Origin: Bog-159 sp049511415
Lineage (GTDB): Bacteria > Acidobacteriota > Terriglobia > Bryobacterales > Bryobacteraceae
NCBI GenBank assembly: GCA_049511415.1
Contig: JBEKYC010000034.1
Location: 1 to 64,000 of the forward strand
Reading direction: 5' to 3'
Length of the DNA: 64,000 bases
Shown: positions 17,966 to 27,517 of the stretch, in pieces
Position numbering within the stretch: the first letter of the stretch is position 1
How the letters are laid out: each line of letters opens with the position of its first letter
The notes under the pieces: generated by a model
Databases searched by the model: none
The model's input: only the letters and a program-made list of their open reading frames with translations
What the model was told of the DNA's origin: nothing
Program-made: the position numbers and the translations under genes

Positions 17966-18127
17966 ATGTCAGAAGATTCGCAGAGGCGCTAGCTCTCGCG
18001 GACCGATTGCGTCTCGTGGATGAACTTGCCGCGCGCTTGAGCGGCGAACTGGACCGACGACCGCCGCAGTCTCCTGGATCTCGAGCGATTCGGCCGCGAA
18101 GGTGTGGTCAAGCGTGGACGTGGATGA
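17966..18127 (+). pseudogene. Decayed antitoxin-like small gene
   Basis: An ATG at 17966 opens MSED. After a one-base shift the next frame reads FAEALALADRLRLVDELAARLSGE, the helical pattern of small addiction-module antitoxins (LPxxDRLRLxDxL). After a second shift the frame reads DDRRSLLDLERFGREGVVKRG and stops at 18125-18127. The continuous similarity across three frames suggests at least two indels in a once intact short gene. The antitoxin assignment is tentative. It lies 134 bases before the DUF433 remnant. Confidence 0.35.
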
Positions 18128-18261
18128 CGATTTGGGCCGCGAACAGTCGTCATGGGACGGGTAGGGGCCCTGGTGCGACAGCGGCGGAGCCGCCCCGCGG
18201 TCTTGCGTTGCGCATATGAGGCACTGTAGGAAAGGTTTACGATAAAAAGGAGGGTACGAAT

Positions 18262-18491
18262 ATGACGGCAACTCTAGATTGGTCACAATGCCCCGCTATG
18301 GAGAGCATCCCGGCAAGCGCAGCGGGGCATGGGTATTTAAAGGCACCCGGACTCCAATCTCTACGGTGTTCGAGAACCTTCAGGACATGAATGTCGACGA
18401 ACTGGTGGAAGAATTCGGCGTGACGCGGGAACAGGTCAGCGCGGTTCTGGCATTCGCCGCTACCAGCAGAACCTTTCTGGTCGCAAGATAG
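18262..18491 (+). pseudogene. Frameshifted DUF433 (antitoxin) gene
   Basis: ATG at 18262, with an AAGGAGG upstream (18247-18253), starts MTATLDWSQCPAMESIP, the typical N-terminus of DUF433 proteins. A single missing base then moves the rest to the frame that reads GKRSGAWVFKGTRTPISTV, followed by VDELVEEFGVTREQVSAVLAFAA, the core and C-terminal helix of DUF433. In that second frame an artificial start (TTG 18279) gives 70 residues. DUF433 proteins usually act as antitoxins (VapB45-like) encoded next to DUF5615 PIN-like toxins. Here the end of the gene runs directly into a toxin remnant. Confidence 0.6.
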
Positions 18492-18613
18492 CCATCGTTG
18501 TCTTGGGACAGGGACGATGGAGCCTTATCAAACGGTGGGTGGCTCAAGTCGTCGCCACCGTGAGCGCGGCGACACCCGGCAGCTTTGCCGTGGTGGACAT
18601 CCCTTTCATCTGA
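18458..18613 (+). pseudogene. C-terminal remnant of a DUF5615 PIN-like toxin gene
   Basis: In the third frame, starting inside the end of the DUF433 remnant, the sequence reads RYQQNLSGRKIAIVVLGQGR and then WSLIKRWVAQVVATVSAAT...VVDIPFI, stop at 18611-18613. This is the final third of a DUF5615 toxin, whose canonical tail is YQQNL.GRKIAIVVL...W. The N-terminal two thirds, which would carry the first PIN-type acidic residues, are absent. A deletion therefore fused the antitoxin gene to the toxin tail out of frame, leaving the module dead. Confidence 0.6.
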
Positions 18614-18672
18614 GGCCCTCTGTGCTGGACCACCTGCCTGAATCCTAGAAAAGCGCGCACCTGCAGCCCAGC

Positions 18673-18927
18673 CTATAGCCGTCCCATATCCACCAGCGCA
18701 CGCCGGCTGGCCCACTCCGCGCCCACCTCCGTAATCACGATGCGGTCGCGATCGTCCATGAACTGGCGCAGCAGATCCTTCAGCTCGGCCGCCGTGTAGG
18801 TGCTGCGTAGCGCCCACTGGTTGTCCAGCACCTGCTTGGCTTCCAGCGTCCGCAGGCGTTCCCGCAGCGAGCGGTAATCGCCGGACTGGAATAAATTACA
18901 CGTTACCAGGTAAAGCTTTAAAGCCAT
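18673..18927 (-). CDS. Small protein with possible Cas2/SinR-like ferredoxin fold
   Basis: An 84-residue protein: KLYLVTCNL (strand), a helix (YRSLRERLRTLEA), QVLDNQWALRSTYTAAELKDLLRQFMDDRDRIVITEV and a short tail. The order of a first strand KLYLVTxxL, a helix, a W-containing strand, a helix and a DRIVIxEV strand is that of small Cas2- or SinR-like ferredoxin-fold proteins found outside CRISPR loci. No cas1 or CRISPR repeats are in the window. I took the ATG at 18927, where the hydrophobic strand begins, rather than the GTG seven codons upstream. The function is unknown. Confidence 0.6.
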   Translation of the reverse strand: MALKLYLVTCNLFQSGDYRSLRERLRTLEAKQVLDNQWALRSTYTAAELKDLLRQFMDDRDRIVITEVGAEWASRRALVDMGRL

Positions 18928-19112
18928 CGCGTCGCCATCATACACCAATGGCGAACAAAAAGCGAATCAAGCTGGCCGGAATGCACCACGGGCGGTTGCC
19001 TACAGCCGTTTTCATGCGTCCGATAGCCCTTTAGTTTCAATCATCCAGAGTGGTCCGCCGCTTGCATATCCAGAAGCTGGTGCCGCCTTCGAGCGGCGCC
19101 AGGAGGATCATC

Positions 19113-19436
19113 ATGAAAACCAAATTGCTCGCTGTCCTGTTATTGGCCGGTAGTTCTCTTTTCGCGGCCGGCGGAGTGGCCATCGGCGTCGGCGTGGGCG
19201 GATACTACGGCCCCGCTCCCGTCGTGACTTACGCGCCGCCTCCGCCCCCGATGGCTGTCTATGCGCCGCGCGTGGCGCGTCCGGGTTATTCCTGGGTCGG
19301 TGGTTACTGGTATCCGGCCGGCGCCCGCTGGGCCTGGCGCGGCGGTTACTGGGCCCGGCCGCCGTATGCCCGCGGCTACTGGGTGGCGCCGCGTTACTAC
19401 GGACACCGCTATTACGGCGGCTACTGGCGCCGTTAG
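19113..19436 (+). CDS. Secreted YXWGXW-type Tyr/Gly/Trp-rich protein
   Basis: A 107-residue protein with a clear signal peptide (KTKLLAVLLLAGSSLFAAG). It then has a proline-rich linker (YAPPPPPMAVYAPR) and repeats of the GYSWVGGYWYPAGARWAWRGGYW kind, the YXWGXW repeat family. AGGAGG lies about 7 bases upstream of the ATG at 19113. These small exported proteins are widespread in acidobacteria and proteobacteria; an outer-envelope or surface role is presumed, with no enzymatic motif. Confidence 0.8.
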   Translation: MKTKLLAVLLLAGSSLFAAGGVAIGVGVGGYYGPAPVVTYAPPPPPMAVYAPRVARPGYSWVGGYWYPAGARWAWRGGYWARPPYARGYWVAPRYYGHRYYGGYWRR

Positions 19437-19521
19437 ATCCAGCACATGGCCATGGGCCGGATGAGCTCCGGCCCAACCGGGGACCTGCCCGTGGAGTACA
19501 ATTACGGCAGGCACCCAGGAC

Positions 19522-20610
19522 ATGAAAGCGACGCAACTACTCCACAATCTGGGCCAGAGTCTCTGGCTCGACAACATCACCCGCGACCTGCTGGATAGCG
19601 GCACTCTGCAGCGTTACATCCAGGAGTTGTCGGTCACCGGCCTGACGTCCAATCCAACCATCTTCGACCAAGCCATCAAGAAGAGCCCGGCATACGATGC
19701 GGACATCCGCACGGAGCAATCGGGCAAGTCCAGCGAGGCGCTTTTCTTCGATCTGGCGCTGGCGGACATCACCCGCGCCGCCGCTTTGTTCCGGCCGGTC
19801 CACGAGCGCACCGACGGCGTGGACGGCTGGGTGTCCCTGGAAGTATCGCCGCTGCTGGCGCACGATACCGCCAGCACCCTGGCCGCCGCGAAGGAACTGC
19901 ACGCGCGCGCCGGCCAGCCCAATCTGTTCATCAAGATTCCCGGCACGCCCGAAGGACTGCCGGCCATCGAAGAAGCCATCTTCGCGGGCATTCCCATCAA
20001 CGTGACGCTGCTGTTCTCGCGGGAGCAGTACGTGGCCGCCGCCGAAGCCTTCCTGCGCGGCGTGGAGCGGCGCATCGACGCGGGGCTGAATCCGCGCGTC
20101 GGCTCGGTGGCATCCATTTTCATCAGCCGCTGGGATGTCGCCGTGATGGGCAAGACGCCCGAGGCGCTGCGCGGGCAGCTCGGCATCGCCATCGCGCAAC
20201 GCGCTTACAAGGCCTACCGCGAACTGCTGGGGTCGGCCCGCTGGCAGCGCGCGTTCAACGCGGGTGCGCGGCCCCAGCGGCTGCTGTGGGCCAGCACGGG
20301 AACCAAGGATCCGCAGGCTTCCGACGTGCTCTATATCCAGGCTCTGGCGGCGCCGTTCACCGTGAACACCATGCCGGAAGGCACGCTGAAGGCCTACGCC
20401 GATCATGGCGAACTTGGCGACAGCATGGCGCCCGACGGCGGCGCCTGCGAGGAGACGCTGGCCCGCTTCGCACAGGCCGGCATCGACGTGGACGCCCTGG
20501 CATCCCAGCTTCAGGACGAAGGCGCCAAATCCTTCGTGCAGTCCTGGAACGATTTGATGGCCGTAATCGCTTCCAAATCCGCCGCCATTGCGGCGGGCGC
20601 GGCGCATTAG
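19522..20610 (+). CDS. tal: Transaldolase
   Basis: A 362-residue transaldolase of the long (TalB3-like) type, often found in front of pgi. The Schiff-base lysine is Lys138 in NLFIKIPGT. Other marks are TGLTSNPTIFDQAI near the N-terminus and INVTLLFS after the active site. The enzyme moves a dihydroxyacetone unit between sedoheptulose-7-phosphate and glyceraldehyde-3-phosphate in the pentose phosphate pathway. The pgi gene follows after 25 bases, so the two sugar-phosphate enzymes are very likely co-transcribed. Confidence 0.93.
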   Translation: MKATQLLHNLGQSLWLDNITRDLLDSGTLQRYIQELSVTGLTSNPTIFDQAIKKSPAYDADIRTEQSGKSSEALFFDLALADITRAAALFRPVHERTDGVDGWVSLEVSPLLAHDTASTLAAAKELHARAGQPNLFIKIPGTPEGLPAIEEAIFAGIPINVTLLFSREQYVAAAEAFLRGVERRIDAGLNPRVGSVASIFISRWDVAVMGKTPEALRGQLGIAIAQRAYKAYRELLGSARWQRAFNAGARPQRLLWASTGTKDPQASDVLYIQALAAPFTVNTMPEGTLKAYADHGELGDSMAPDGGACEETLARFAQAGIDVDALASQLQDEGAKSFVQSWNDLMAVIASKSAAIAAGAAH

Positions 20611-20635
20611 ACTCCAAACAACGAGGATCGATTCC

Positions 20636-22288
<1,653 letters not shown>

Positions 22289-22297
22289 GGCGCGTGG

Positions 22298-22327
22298 TTG
22301 TCCGCGCGCGGGCGATTGGGATACAAT
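22298..22327 (+). promoter_or_regulatory. Sigma-70-type promoter of tRNA-Thr
   Basis: TTGTCC at 22298-22303, an 18-base spacer and TACAAT at 22322-22327 form a good -35/-10 pair. The expected start site is about 7 bases downstream, in front of the tRNA at 22352. Confidence 0.5.
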
Positions 22328-22351
22328 CTGAAGAGTCCCTGATTCGGGCGG

Positions 22352-22427
22352 GCTGGCGTAGCTCAGTTGGTAGAGCATCTGATTTGTAATCAGAGGGTCG
22401 GGGGTTCAAGCCCCTCCGCCAGCTCCA
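22352..22427 (+). tRNA. tRNA-Thr (anticodon TGT)
   Basis: The acceptor stem GCTGGCG (22352-22358) pairs with CGCCAGC (22417-22423), followed by discriminator T and an encoded CCA at 22425-22427. The anticodon stem TCTGA/TCAGA encloses loop TTTGTAA, so the anticodon is TGT, reading ACA (Thr). The D-loop (GCTCAGTTGGTAGAGC) and T-loop (GGTTCAAGCC) are canonical. Confidence 0.97.
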
Positions 22428-22575
22428 TTAAATCAATCGCTTACATCAATTGGGGTTCGAAGCGGCTGGTTGGTAGCAACGCTCGTAGCAACTGGCTCCG
22501 GCGGAGTCGAAATCGCATCGATTGGGGCGGCATCCGTCACTCGGCAACACTCCACGAAATCGCTTTGCATGTGGA

Positions 22576-22614
22576 ACTGGCGCACCCGACGTGAAGCAGG
22601 CGGGGTGCGCCAGT
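22576..22614. repeat. Perfect 12-base inverted repeat
   Basis: ACTGGCGCACCC (22576-22587) and GGGTGCGCCAGT (22603-22614) are exact complements around a 15-base loop. It lies 11 bases downstream of the stop of the minus-strand zinc-ribbon ORF and about 150 bases after tRNA-Thr. No T-run follows on either strand, so a simple intrinsic terminator is unlikely, but a transcription-ending or stabilising hairpin is possible. Confidence 0.6.
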
Positions 22615-22625
22615 CGGCCTAAGGG

Positions 22626-22808
22626 TTAATGATCCGTCCTGAGGGCATCATCGAGTTGAGGTTTGGGCGCATGGAAAGGTTCGCATGCGCCAGAGCACCT
22701 AACGTGGACCATTCGGCTATCGAAATCGGCTAGCCTGAAGGTTGCGGGCCGTCCGCAGTTTGGGCACGACCCACTGCTTTTTTGAATTGGAACAAATCTG
22801 ATGTTCAT
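22626..22808 (-). CDS. Small putative zinc-ribbon protein
   Basis: A 60-residue frame with CPNCG near residue 15, later VRCSGAC, and a polar tail. The two cysteine pairs could hold one zinc ion. The residue choice looks coding (GRPATFRLADFDSRMVHVRC) and the frame is not antisense to a strong gene over this stretch. The ATG at 22808 faces the plus-strand gene at 22854, with AT-rich sequence between, fitting a divergent promoter. I do not recognise a family; confidence is limited by length. Confidence 0.4.
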   Translation of the reverse strand: MNIRFVPIQKSSGSCPNCGRPATFRLADFDSRMVHVRCSGACEPFHAPKPQLDDALRTDH

Positions 22809-22853
22809 ACTATACCTATTCGACTGACCGACAATAGAAAAACGGAGGTAGGA

Positions 22854-23204
22854 ATGAAGGAAGGCACGGACCGTATTAGCGTCGTCGCGCTGTCTTCGGA
22901 ATTCGCTAAACTGCCAATGGTCATGGCGACCCTCAAATCTTCTGGCGCGATCGACGCACAGGGCGAGTCGTTCATGGAATCGTGGGGGCACATCAACGTA
23001 GCCGCCGAGGTCGAGACCGAGGATAACTTTGGCCCCACCTTGAGACTCGTGGCGGGCGAAGAAACCCTGGATTTATATTCTCGCGTCCCATGGCGCAGCG
23101 TCTTGGGAGTAGTTTCGGCCCCGTACCGCGAGGCGGGCCGCCTCGGAATCTCGCGGCTGAATCGACGGAAGGATCAGGGGAACGCTGATCAGACCTTAGG
23201 ATAA
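22854..23204 (+). CDS. Hypothetical protein, 116 residues
   Basis: The ATG at 22854 has GGAGG about six bases upstream. The product is soluble, has no signal peptide, and shows alternating helix and strand character (DRISVVALSSEFAKLPMVMATL; NVAAEVETEDN; LRLVAGEETLDLYSRV). The tail is basic. The open frame extends 24 codons further upstream, but the ribosome binding site marks this start. No family recognised. It ends 9 bases inside the end of the convergent gene at 23196-23429. Confidence 0.5.
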   Translation: MKEGTDRISVVALSSEFAKLPMVMATLKSSGAIDAQGESFMESWGHINVAAEVETEDNFGPTLRLVAGEETLDLYSRVPWRSVLGVVSAPYREAGRLGISRLNRRKDQGNADQTLG

Positions 23205-23429
23205 CGGCGGCCAGGCCCGAGTTTCAGCCCTGAGAACAGGTTGCGTTCGGACGCCGAGGGTTTCCTTGTGAAGCGCCCGGATCAGCGCCACGAATTCCTC
23301 GGCCCCTTCCGGGTCATATTCGGTATCGGCCGTCAGATCTTCCAGGCTGACTGGCGGTTTAAGGACAAGGCCCGCCGGAAGTCGCACCTGATCCGCTCCA
23401 GTTTCCGCGTTGTCGGCTCGCTGTGGCAT
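23196..23429 (-). CDS. Small hypothetical protein (77 residues)
   Basis: The 77-residue product has coding-like composition: RLPAGLVLKPPVSLEDLTAD and then TEYDPEGAEEFVALIRALHKE, a strand-rich start followed by an acidic amphipathic helix. This resembles short conserved proteins that sit among accessory genes. No domain name can be given. It converges with, and overlaps by 9 bases, the gene ending at 23204. Confidence 0.45.
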   Translation of the reverse strand: MPQRADNAETGADQVRLPAGLVLKPPVSLEDLTADTEYDPEGAEEFVALIRALHKETLGVRTQPVLRAETRAWPPLS

Positions 23430-23507
23430 CTCGATTCCAGTTTAGCTCACCAGACCGTCTGGCCATGATCCGCACGTTCTACGGCCCTGTAACCCAAGGT
23501 AGCTCCA

Positions 23508-24674
23508 TTAAGACCTTCCCCGCCCTGCAGTGTACGCATAGTTCGCCGCCGCCATAACCTGCTTCAGCGGCACACCCGCTTCCCGCGCGACCCGCCGGCA
23601 ATCCTCGTATTCCGGCGCATACGCGCCCTCCGCCGACACCTTCATCCGCACCTTCCCGTGCGGCGTTTCGACTTCCACCCAGTGCCGCGCCTGCACGCGC
23701 CGCTCGGCGGTGTAAAAGCGCAGGCCCAGCGTGGATGTCTCCGCAAATACGATCTGCGCCAGCGCCTCGCGACCCTCAGGCCGGGCGAGCACGCGCAGCA
23801 GCGTCCCAGGCCTTCCCTTCTTCATCACCAACGGTTGCAGCGTCACGTCCAGCGCGCCGGCTTCGAGCAGCCTCTCCATGGCATAAGCCAGGATTTGCGG
23901 GCTGAGGTCGTCGATGTTGGCTTCGAGCACCGCGATGGTGGCAGCCTCCGCGGCACCCGACTCCTCGCCCAGAATCACGCGCAGCACGTTGGCGCGATCC
24001 GGGAAATCGTGGCCGCCCGCGCCATAGCCCGTCGCGGTGATGCGCAGCGGCGGCAGCCCGCCAAAATCGCGCGCCAGCGTGACGGCCAGCGCCGCGCCGG
24101 TGGGAGTGGTCAGTTCCATCGCCGGTCCAGCGGAATAAATTGGTTTGCCGCGCAGCAGCGCAGCCGTCGCAGGCGCGGGCACGGGCAGGACGCCGTGGGC
24201 CATCTTGGCCGTCCCGCTGCCCACGTTGAGCGGCGCCGAAACGATGGACGTCACGCCCAGCAGTTCGAACGCCAGGCAGGCGCCCACGATATCCGCAATG
24301 GAATCGGCCGCGCCCACTTCATGGAAATGCACTTGCTCGATGGGCACGTCGTGGATGGCTGCCTCCGCCTCTCCCAGCCGCTGAAACACCGCCGCGGCAT
24401 TTTGTTTGGCGCGCTCCGGCAGCGCCGCGCGGGCGATCATTTCCAGAATGTGCGCAAGATGCCGGTGCGCATGCGTCTCCGCCACCGTGACGTGAAACTT
24501 GGTGGCCGTGATGCCGCAGCGCTTGACGCGCTCAAACGACACCGCTGCGCCCGTCTGCAGCGAGTCCAGCGCCGCGATGATGGCCGCCTGCTCGGCCCCG
24601 GCATCCGCCAGCGCGCCCACCAGCATGTCGCCGCTGATGCCGGAAAAGGCGTCCAGATAACAGAGTAGTGGCAC
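23508..24674 (-). CDS. larC: Nickel-pincer cofactor biosynthesis protein LarC
   Basis: A 388-residue protein with the LarC start PLLCYLDAFSGISGDMLVGAL and internal blocks HFHEVGAADSIADIVG and ELTTPTGAALA. LarC inserts nickel into the pyridinium-thiocarboxylate mononucleotide to complete the pincer cofactor of lactate racemase and related isomerases. The start is GTG at 24674; upstream codons in the frame are antisense to the DsbA-like gene and lack family resemblance. No larA, larB or larE lies in this window, so partner genes must be elsewhere if the pathway is complete. The gene is divergent from the secreted operon at 24742. Confidence 0.88.
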   Translation of the reverse strand: MPLLCYLDAFSGISGDMLVGALADAGAEQAAIIAALDSLQTGAAVSFERVKRCGITATKFHVTVAETHAHRHLAHILEMIARAALPERAKQNAAAVFQRLGEAEAAIHDVPIEQVHFHEVGAADSIADIVGACLAFELLGVTSIVSAPLNVGSGTAKMAHGVLPVPAPATAALLRGKPIYSAGPAMELTTPTGAALAVTLARDFGGLPPLRITATGYGAGGHDFPDRANVLRVILGEESGAAEAATIAVLEANIDDLSPQILAYAMERLLEAGALDVTLQPLVMKKGRPGTLLRVLARPEGREALAQIVFAETSTLGLRFYTAERRVQARHWVEVETPHGKVRMKVSAEGAYAPEYEDCRRVAREAGVPLKQVMAAANYAYTAGRGRS

Positions 24675-24741
24675 GGCTTCTATTTTAAGCGCCAGCAGCG
24701 CCTCGCCAAAACCCAGGCGGCGTTCGTTACAATAACGGTTA

Positions 24742-25689
24742 ATGCACAAGCTGTGGTTACCTTTCATTGGTCTGGCCGTGTGCCTCTGCGCGGCGCCCGC
24801 AAAACCGGATAAAGCCGCCGAAAAGGCGCCCGAGAAAAAGACGGCTTTCGACAAGCCGACGATGGAAGCCTACGTCCGGCACCTCAACGTGTGGGGACCG
24901 CAGATCAAAGTCGAAATCTCCGATCCCGTCCCGTCCGAAATGCCCGGGTTCTCGAAGGTGGTCGTGCATGCTTCCGCCGGCCAGGCCAGCGCCGACTTCG
25001 ATTACTTCGTTTCCAAGGACGGCCAGAAGGTGGTGCAGGGCAATCTCTACGACATTGGCCAGAATCCTTTCAAGACCGAAATCGACAAGCTCAAAACCGA
25101 CCTGCAACCCAGCTTCGGCACGCCTGGCGCGCCCGTCGTGCTGGTGGAGTTCAGCGATTTCGAATGTCCGGTCTGCAAGGAAGAAGCCAAAGTGCTGCGC
25201 GACAATCTGCTGAGCGCGTATCCTACACAGGCGCGTTTCTACTTCCAGGAATTCCCGATCGATCAGCTCCATCCATGGGCCCGCGCGGCCGCCATCGCGG
25301 GACGCTGCATCTTCCGCCAGAACGGCAATGCCTTCTGGGATTTTCACGACTGGATCTTCGCCCATCAGGATGAGGTCAAGCCGGAGAACCTGAAGGACAA
25401 AGTTCTGGAGTTCGCCAAGGACAAGCAGCTCGACATCCTGCAACTCACCCGCTGCATGGATAACAGGGAAACCGCCGCCGAAGTCGAGAAGGCCCAGGCT
25501 TTGGGCAAGGATGTCGGCGTAGGGGCCACGCCGACTTTGTTCATCAACGGCCGCAAGCTGGAGGGCCGCCGGGACTGGAATACGATCCGCAATATCATCG
25601 ACTACGAAATCGATTATCAGAAGGTGGCGCATAACGCCGGTGAAAACTGCGGCTGCGAAGTGACCCTGCCCGCTCCGAAACTGAACTAA
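24742..25689 (+). CDS. Secreted DsbA-family thiol oxidoreductase
   Basis: A 315-residue protein with a signal peptide or lipoprotein-like leader (LWLPFIGLAVCLCAAPA) and a Lys/Glu-rich linker. A small N-terminal domain (about 35-125) is followed by a thioredoxin-fold domain of the DsbA/DsbG type. The active site is C142-P-V-C145 in FECPVCKEE, and the cis-proline is in GVGATPTLFINGR. Such fused forms catalyse disulfide formation or isomerisation in the periplasm. It is the first gene of an exported-protein operon, 4 bases before the M28 peptidase. Confidence 0.88.
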   Translation: MHKLWLPFIGLAVCLCAAPAKPDKAAEKAPEKKTAFDKPTMEAYVRHLNVWGPQIKVEISDPVPSEMPGFSKVVVHASAGQASADFDYFVSKDGQKVVQGNLYDIGQNPFKTEIDKLKTDLQPSFGTPGAPVVLVEFSDFECPVCKEEAKVLRDNLLSAYPTQARFYFQEFPIDQLHPWARAAAIAGRCIFRQNGNAFWDFHDWIFAHQDEVKPENLKDKVLEFAKDKQLDILQLTRCMDNRETAAEVEKAQALGKDVGVGATPTLFINGRKLEGRRDWNTIRNIIDYEIDYQKVAHNAGENCGCEVTLPAPKLN

Positions 25690-25693
25690 TTAC

Positions 25694-27514
25694 GTGACCA
25701 ATTCCCGCTCGCCACGCTTCTTAATCGCTCTGTGTGCGGCCGTTGCGCTGTCCGGAGCTACCGCCACCATCGATACCACCCGGTACATGGACGATATCAA
25801 GTTCCTGGCTTCGCCGAATCTGAAAGGACGCGGCACCGGCACGCCCGAACTGGAGAAAGCCGCGGCATTCATCGCCGCCAAGTTCCGCTCCTTCGGGCTG
25901 CAGCCCATCGACGGCAAGAGCTACTACCAGGCCTTCAGCGTGACCACCAACGCCAAGCTGGGGAATGACAATCGCTTCGCCTACCAGGCCGCCGGCACGC
26001 GCGTGAAGCTCTCGTTTCCCGAAGATTTCCTGCCGCTCAATTTTTCCGCGCGCGACAAGATGAGCGGCCCGGTAGTGTTCGCCGGCTACGGCATCACGGC
26101 GCCGGAGTACAATTACGACGACTACAAGGGCATCGACGCAACCGGCAAGATCGTGCTGGTTCTGCGGCACGAGCCGCAGGAGTACGACGACAAGAGCGTG
26201 TTCGAAGGCAAGGTCTACACGCAGCATGCGCAGCTTGCGAGCAAGGCCATCAACGCCAAGATGCACGGCGCGCGCGGCGTCATCATCGTGAACGACCGCG
26301 CGGCGCATCCAGGCGACGAGGATGTGCTGGAGAAATTCGGCGCGGCCGCGGGCCCCGACGATGCCGGCATTCCCTTTGTGCAGATGCGCTACGAAATCGC
26401 CGAACGCTGGTTCGGCATTGCCGGCAAGAATGCCGCCGACATTCAAAAAGCCATCGATCAGGATCTGCAGCCGCGCTCGTTCGCTTTCCCGGATTCCCTG
26501 CAGGTGGAAGCCAACCTGGACGTGGAGCGCGTGGTGAAGACCGCGCACAATGTGGCCGGTTATTTGCCGGGAAGCACGGACGAATACATCGTGATCGGCG
26601 CGCACTACGATCACCTGGGCCTGGGCGAACAATTCTCCATGGCGCCGTCGCTGGCGGGCACCATCCATCCCGGCGCGGACGATAATGCTTCCGGCACGGC
26701 GGGAGTGATCGAGCTGGCCCGATGGTTCGCCGCGCAGCCCAAACAGAAACGCGGCATCTTGTTCCTGACGTTCGCGGGCGAAGAGTTGGGCCTGCTGGGC
26801 TCCAGCTATTACGTCAATCATCCGGAATTGCCGCTGGGCCAGGACGTGGCCATGATCAACATGGACATGATCGGCCGCGTGCGCGACGGCAAGCTGTTCA
26901 TCGGCGGCGTGGGCACCGGCTCCACGCTGCGGAAATTCCTGGAAGAAGCCGCTCCCAAGTACAAGCTGCACATCGACTACTCGGAGGCCGGCTACGGTTC
27001 GAGCGATCACACGTCGTTCACCACCAAACAAGTGCCGGTGCTGTTTTTCTTCTCGGGCCTGCATGCGGATTATCACAAGCCCAGCGACACCTGGGACAAG
27101 ATCGACGCGCCGGACGCGGCCACCGTGCTGCAGTTGGTCGCCGAGGTTGGTGAGGATTTGCGCGAAGCGCCGGACCGACCGCAGTTCGTGCGCGTGAAGG
27201 AGCCGGAGCACCCCGGAGATGCCGCGGCTTCCAGCGGTCACTCGGGCTACGGTCCGGATTTCGGCAGCATTCCCGACTTCGGCGAGGGCGTCAAGGGCGT
27301 GAAGTTCGCCGATGTCCGCGAGGGGTCGCCGGCGGCCAAAGCCGGCCTGAAAGCCGGCGACATCCTGGTGGAGTTCGACGGCAAGGCCATTCAGAACCTT
27401 TATGATTTCACCTATGCCCTGCGCGCCAAAAAGCCCGGCGACGAAGTGCTGGTGAAAGTGATACGCGGCAGCGACCCGGTGGAAGTGAAGGTCCTGCTGA
27501 CCAAGCGGAAGTAA
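25694..27514 (+). CDS. Secreted M28 aminopeptidase with PA and PDZ domains
   Basis: A 606-residue protein starting at GTG 25694. After a signal peptide there is a PA-like insert (VVFAGYGITAPEYNYDDYKG). The M28 zinc peptidase core carries its metal ligands in GAHYDHLG, GADDNASGTAGV, GEELGLLGS, NMDMIGR and SSDHTSF. A C-terminal PDZ domain (VREGSPAAKAGLKAGDILV) ends it. M28 enzymes release N-terminal residues from peptides in the periplasm or outside. The gene sits between DsbA-like and GH31 genes with 3-4 base gaps, so all three are probably expressed together. Confidence 0.93.
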   Translation: MTNSRSPRFLIALCAAVALSGATATIDTTRYMDDIKFLASPNLKGRGTGTPELEKAAAFIAAKFRSFGLQPIDGKSYYQAFSVTTNAKLGNDNRFAYQAAGTRVKLSFPEDFLPLNFSARDKMSGPVVFAGYGITAPEYNYDDYKGIDATGKIVLVLRHEPQEYDDKSVFEGKVYTQHAQLASKAINAKMHGARGVIIVNDRAAHPGDEDVLEKFGAAAGPDDAGIPFVQMRYEIAERWFGIAGKNAADIQKAIDQDLQPRSFAFPDSLQVEANLDVERVVKTAHNVAGYLPGSTDEYIVIGAHYDHLGLGEQFSMAPSLAGTIHPGADDNASGTAGVIELARWFAAQPKQKRGILFLTFAGEELGLLGSSYYVNHPELPLGQDVAMINMDMIGRVRDGKLFIGGVGTGSTLRKFLEEAAPKYKLHIDYSEAGYGSSDHTSFTTKQVPVLFFFSGLHADYHKPSDTWDKIDAPDAATVLQLVAEVGEDLREAPDRPQFVRVKEPEHPGDAAASSGHSGYGPDFGSIPDFGEGVKGVKFADVREGSPAAKAGLKAGDILVEFDGKAIQNLYDFTYALRAKKPGDEVLVKVIRGSDPVEVKVLLTKRK

Positions 27515-27517
27515 ACT

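Noticed and set aside
22367..22594. 75-residue plus-strand frame starting inside the tRNA (MVEHLICNQRVGGSSPSA)
   Set aside because: This is the well-known artefact translation of a tRNA gene.
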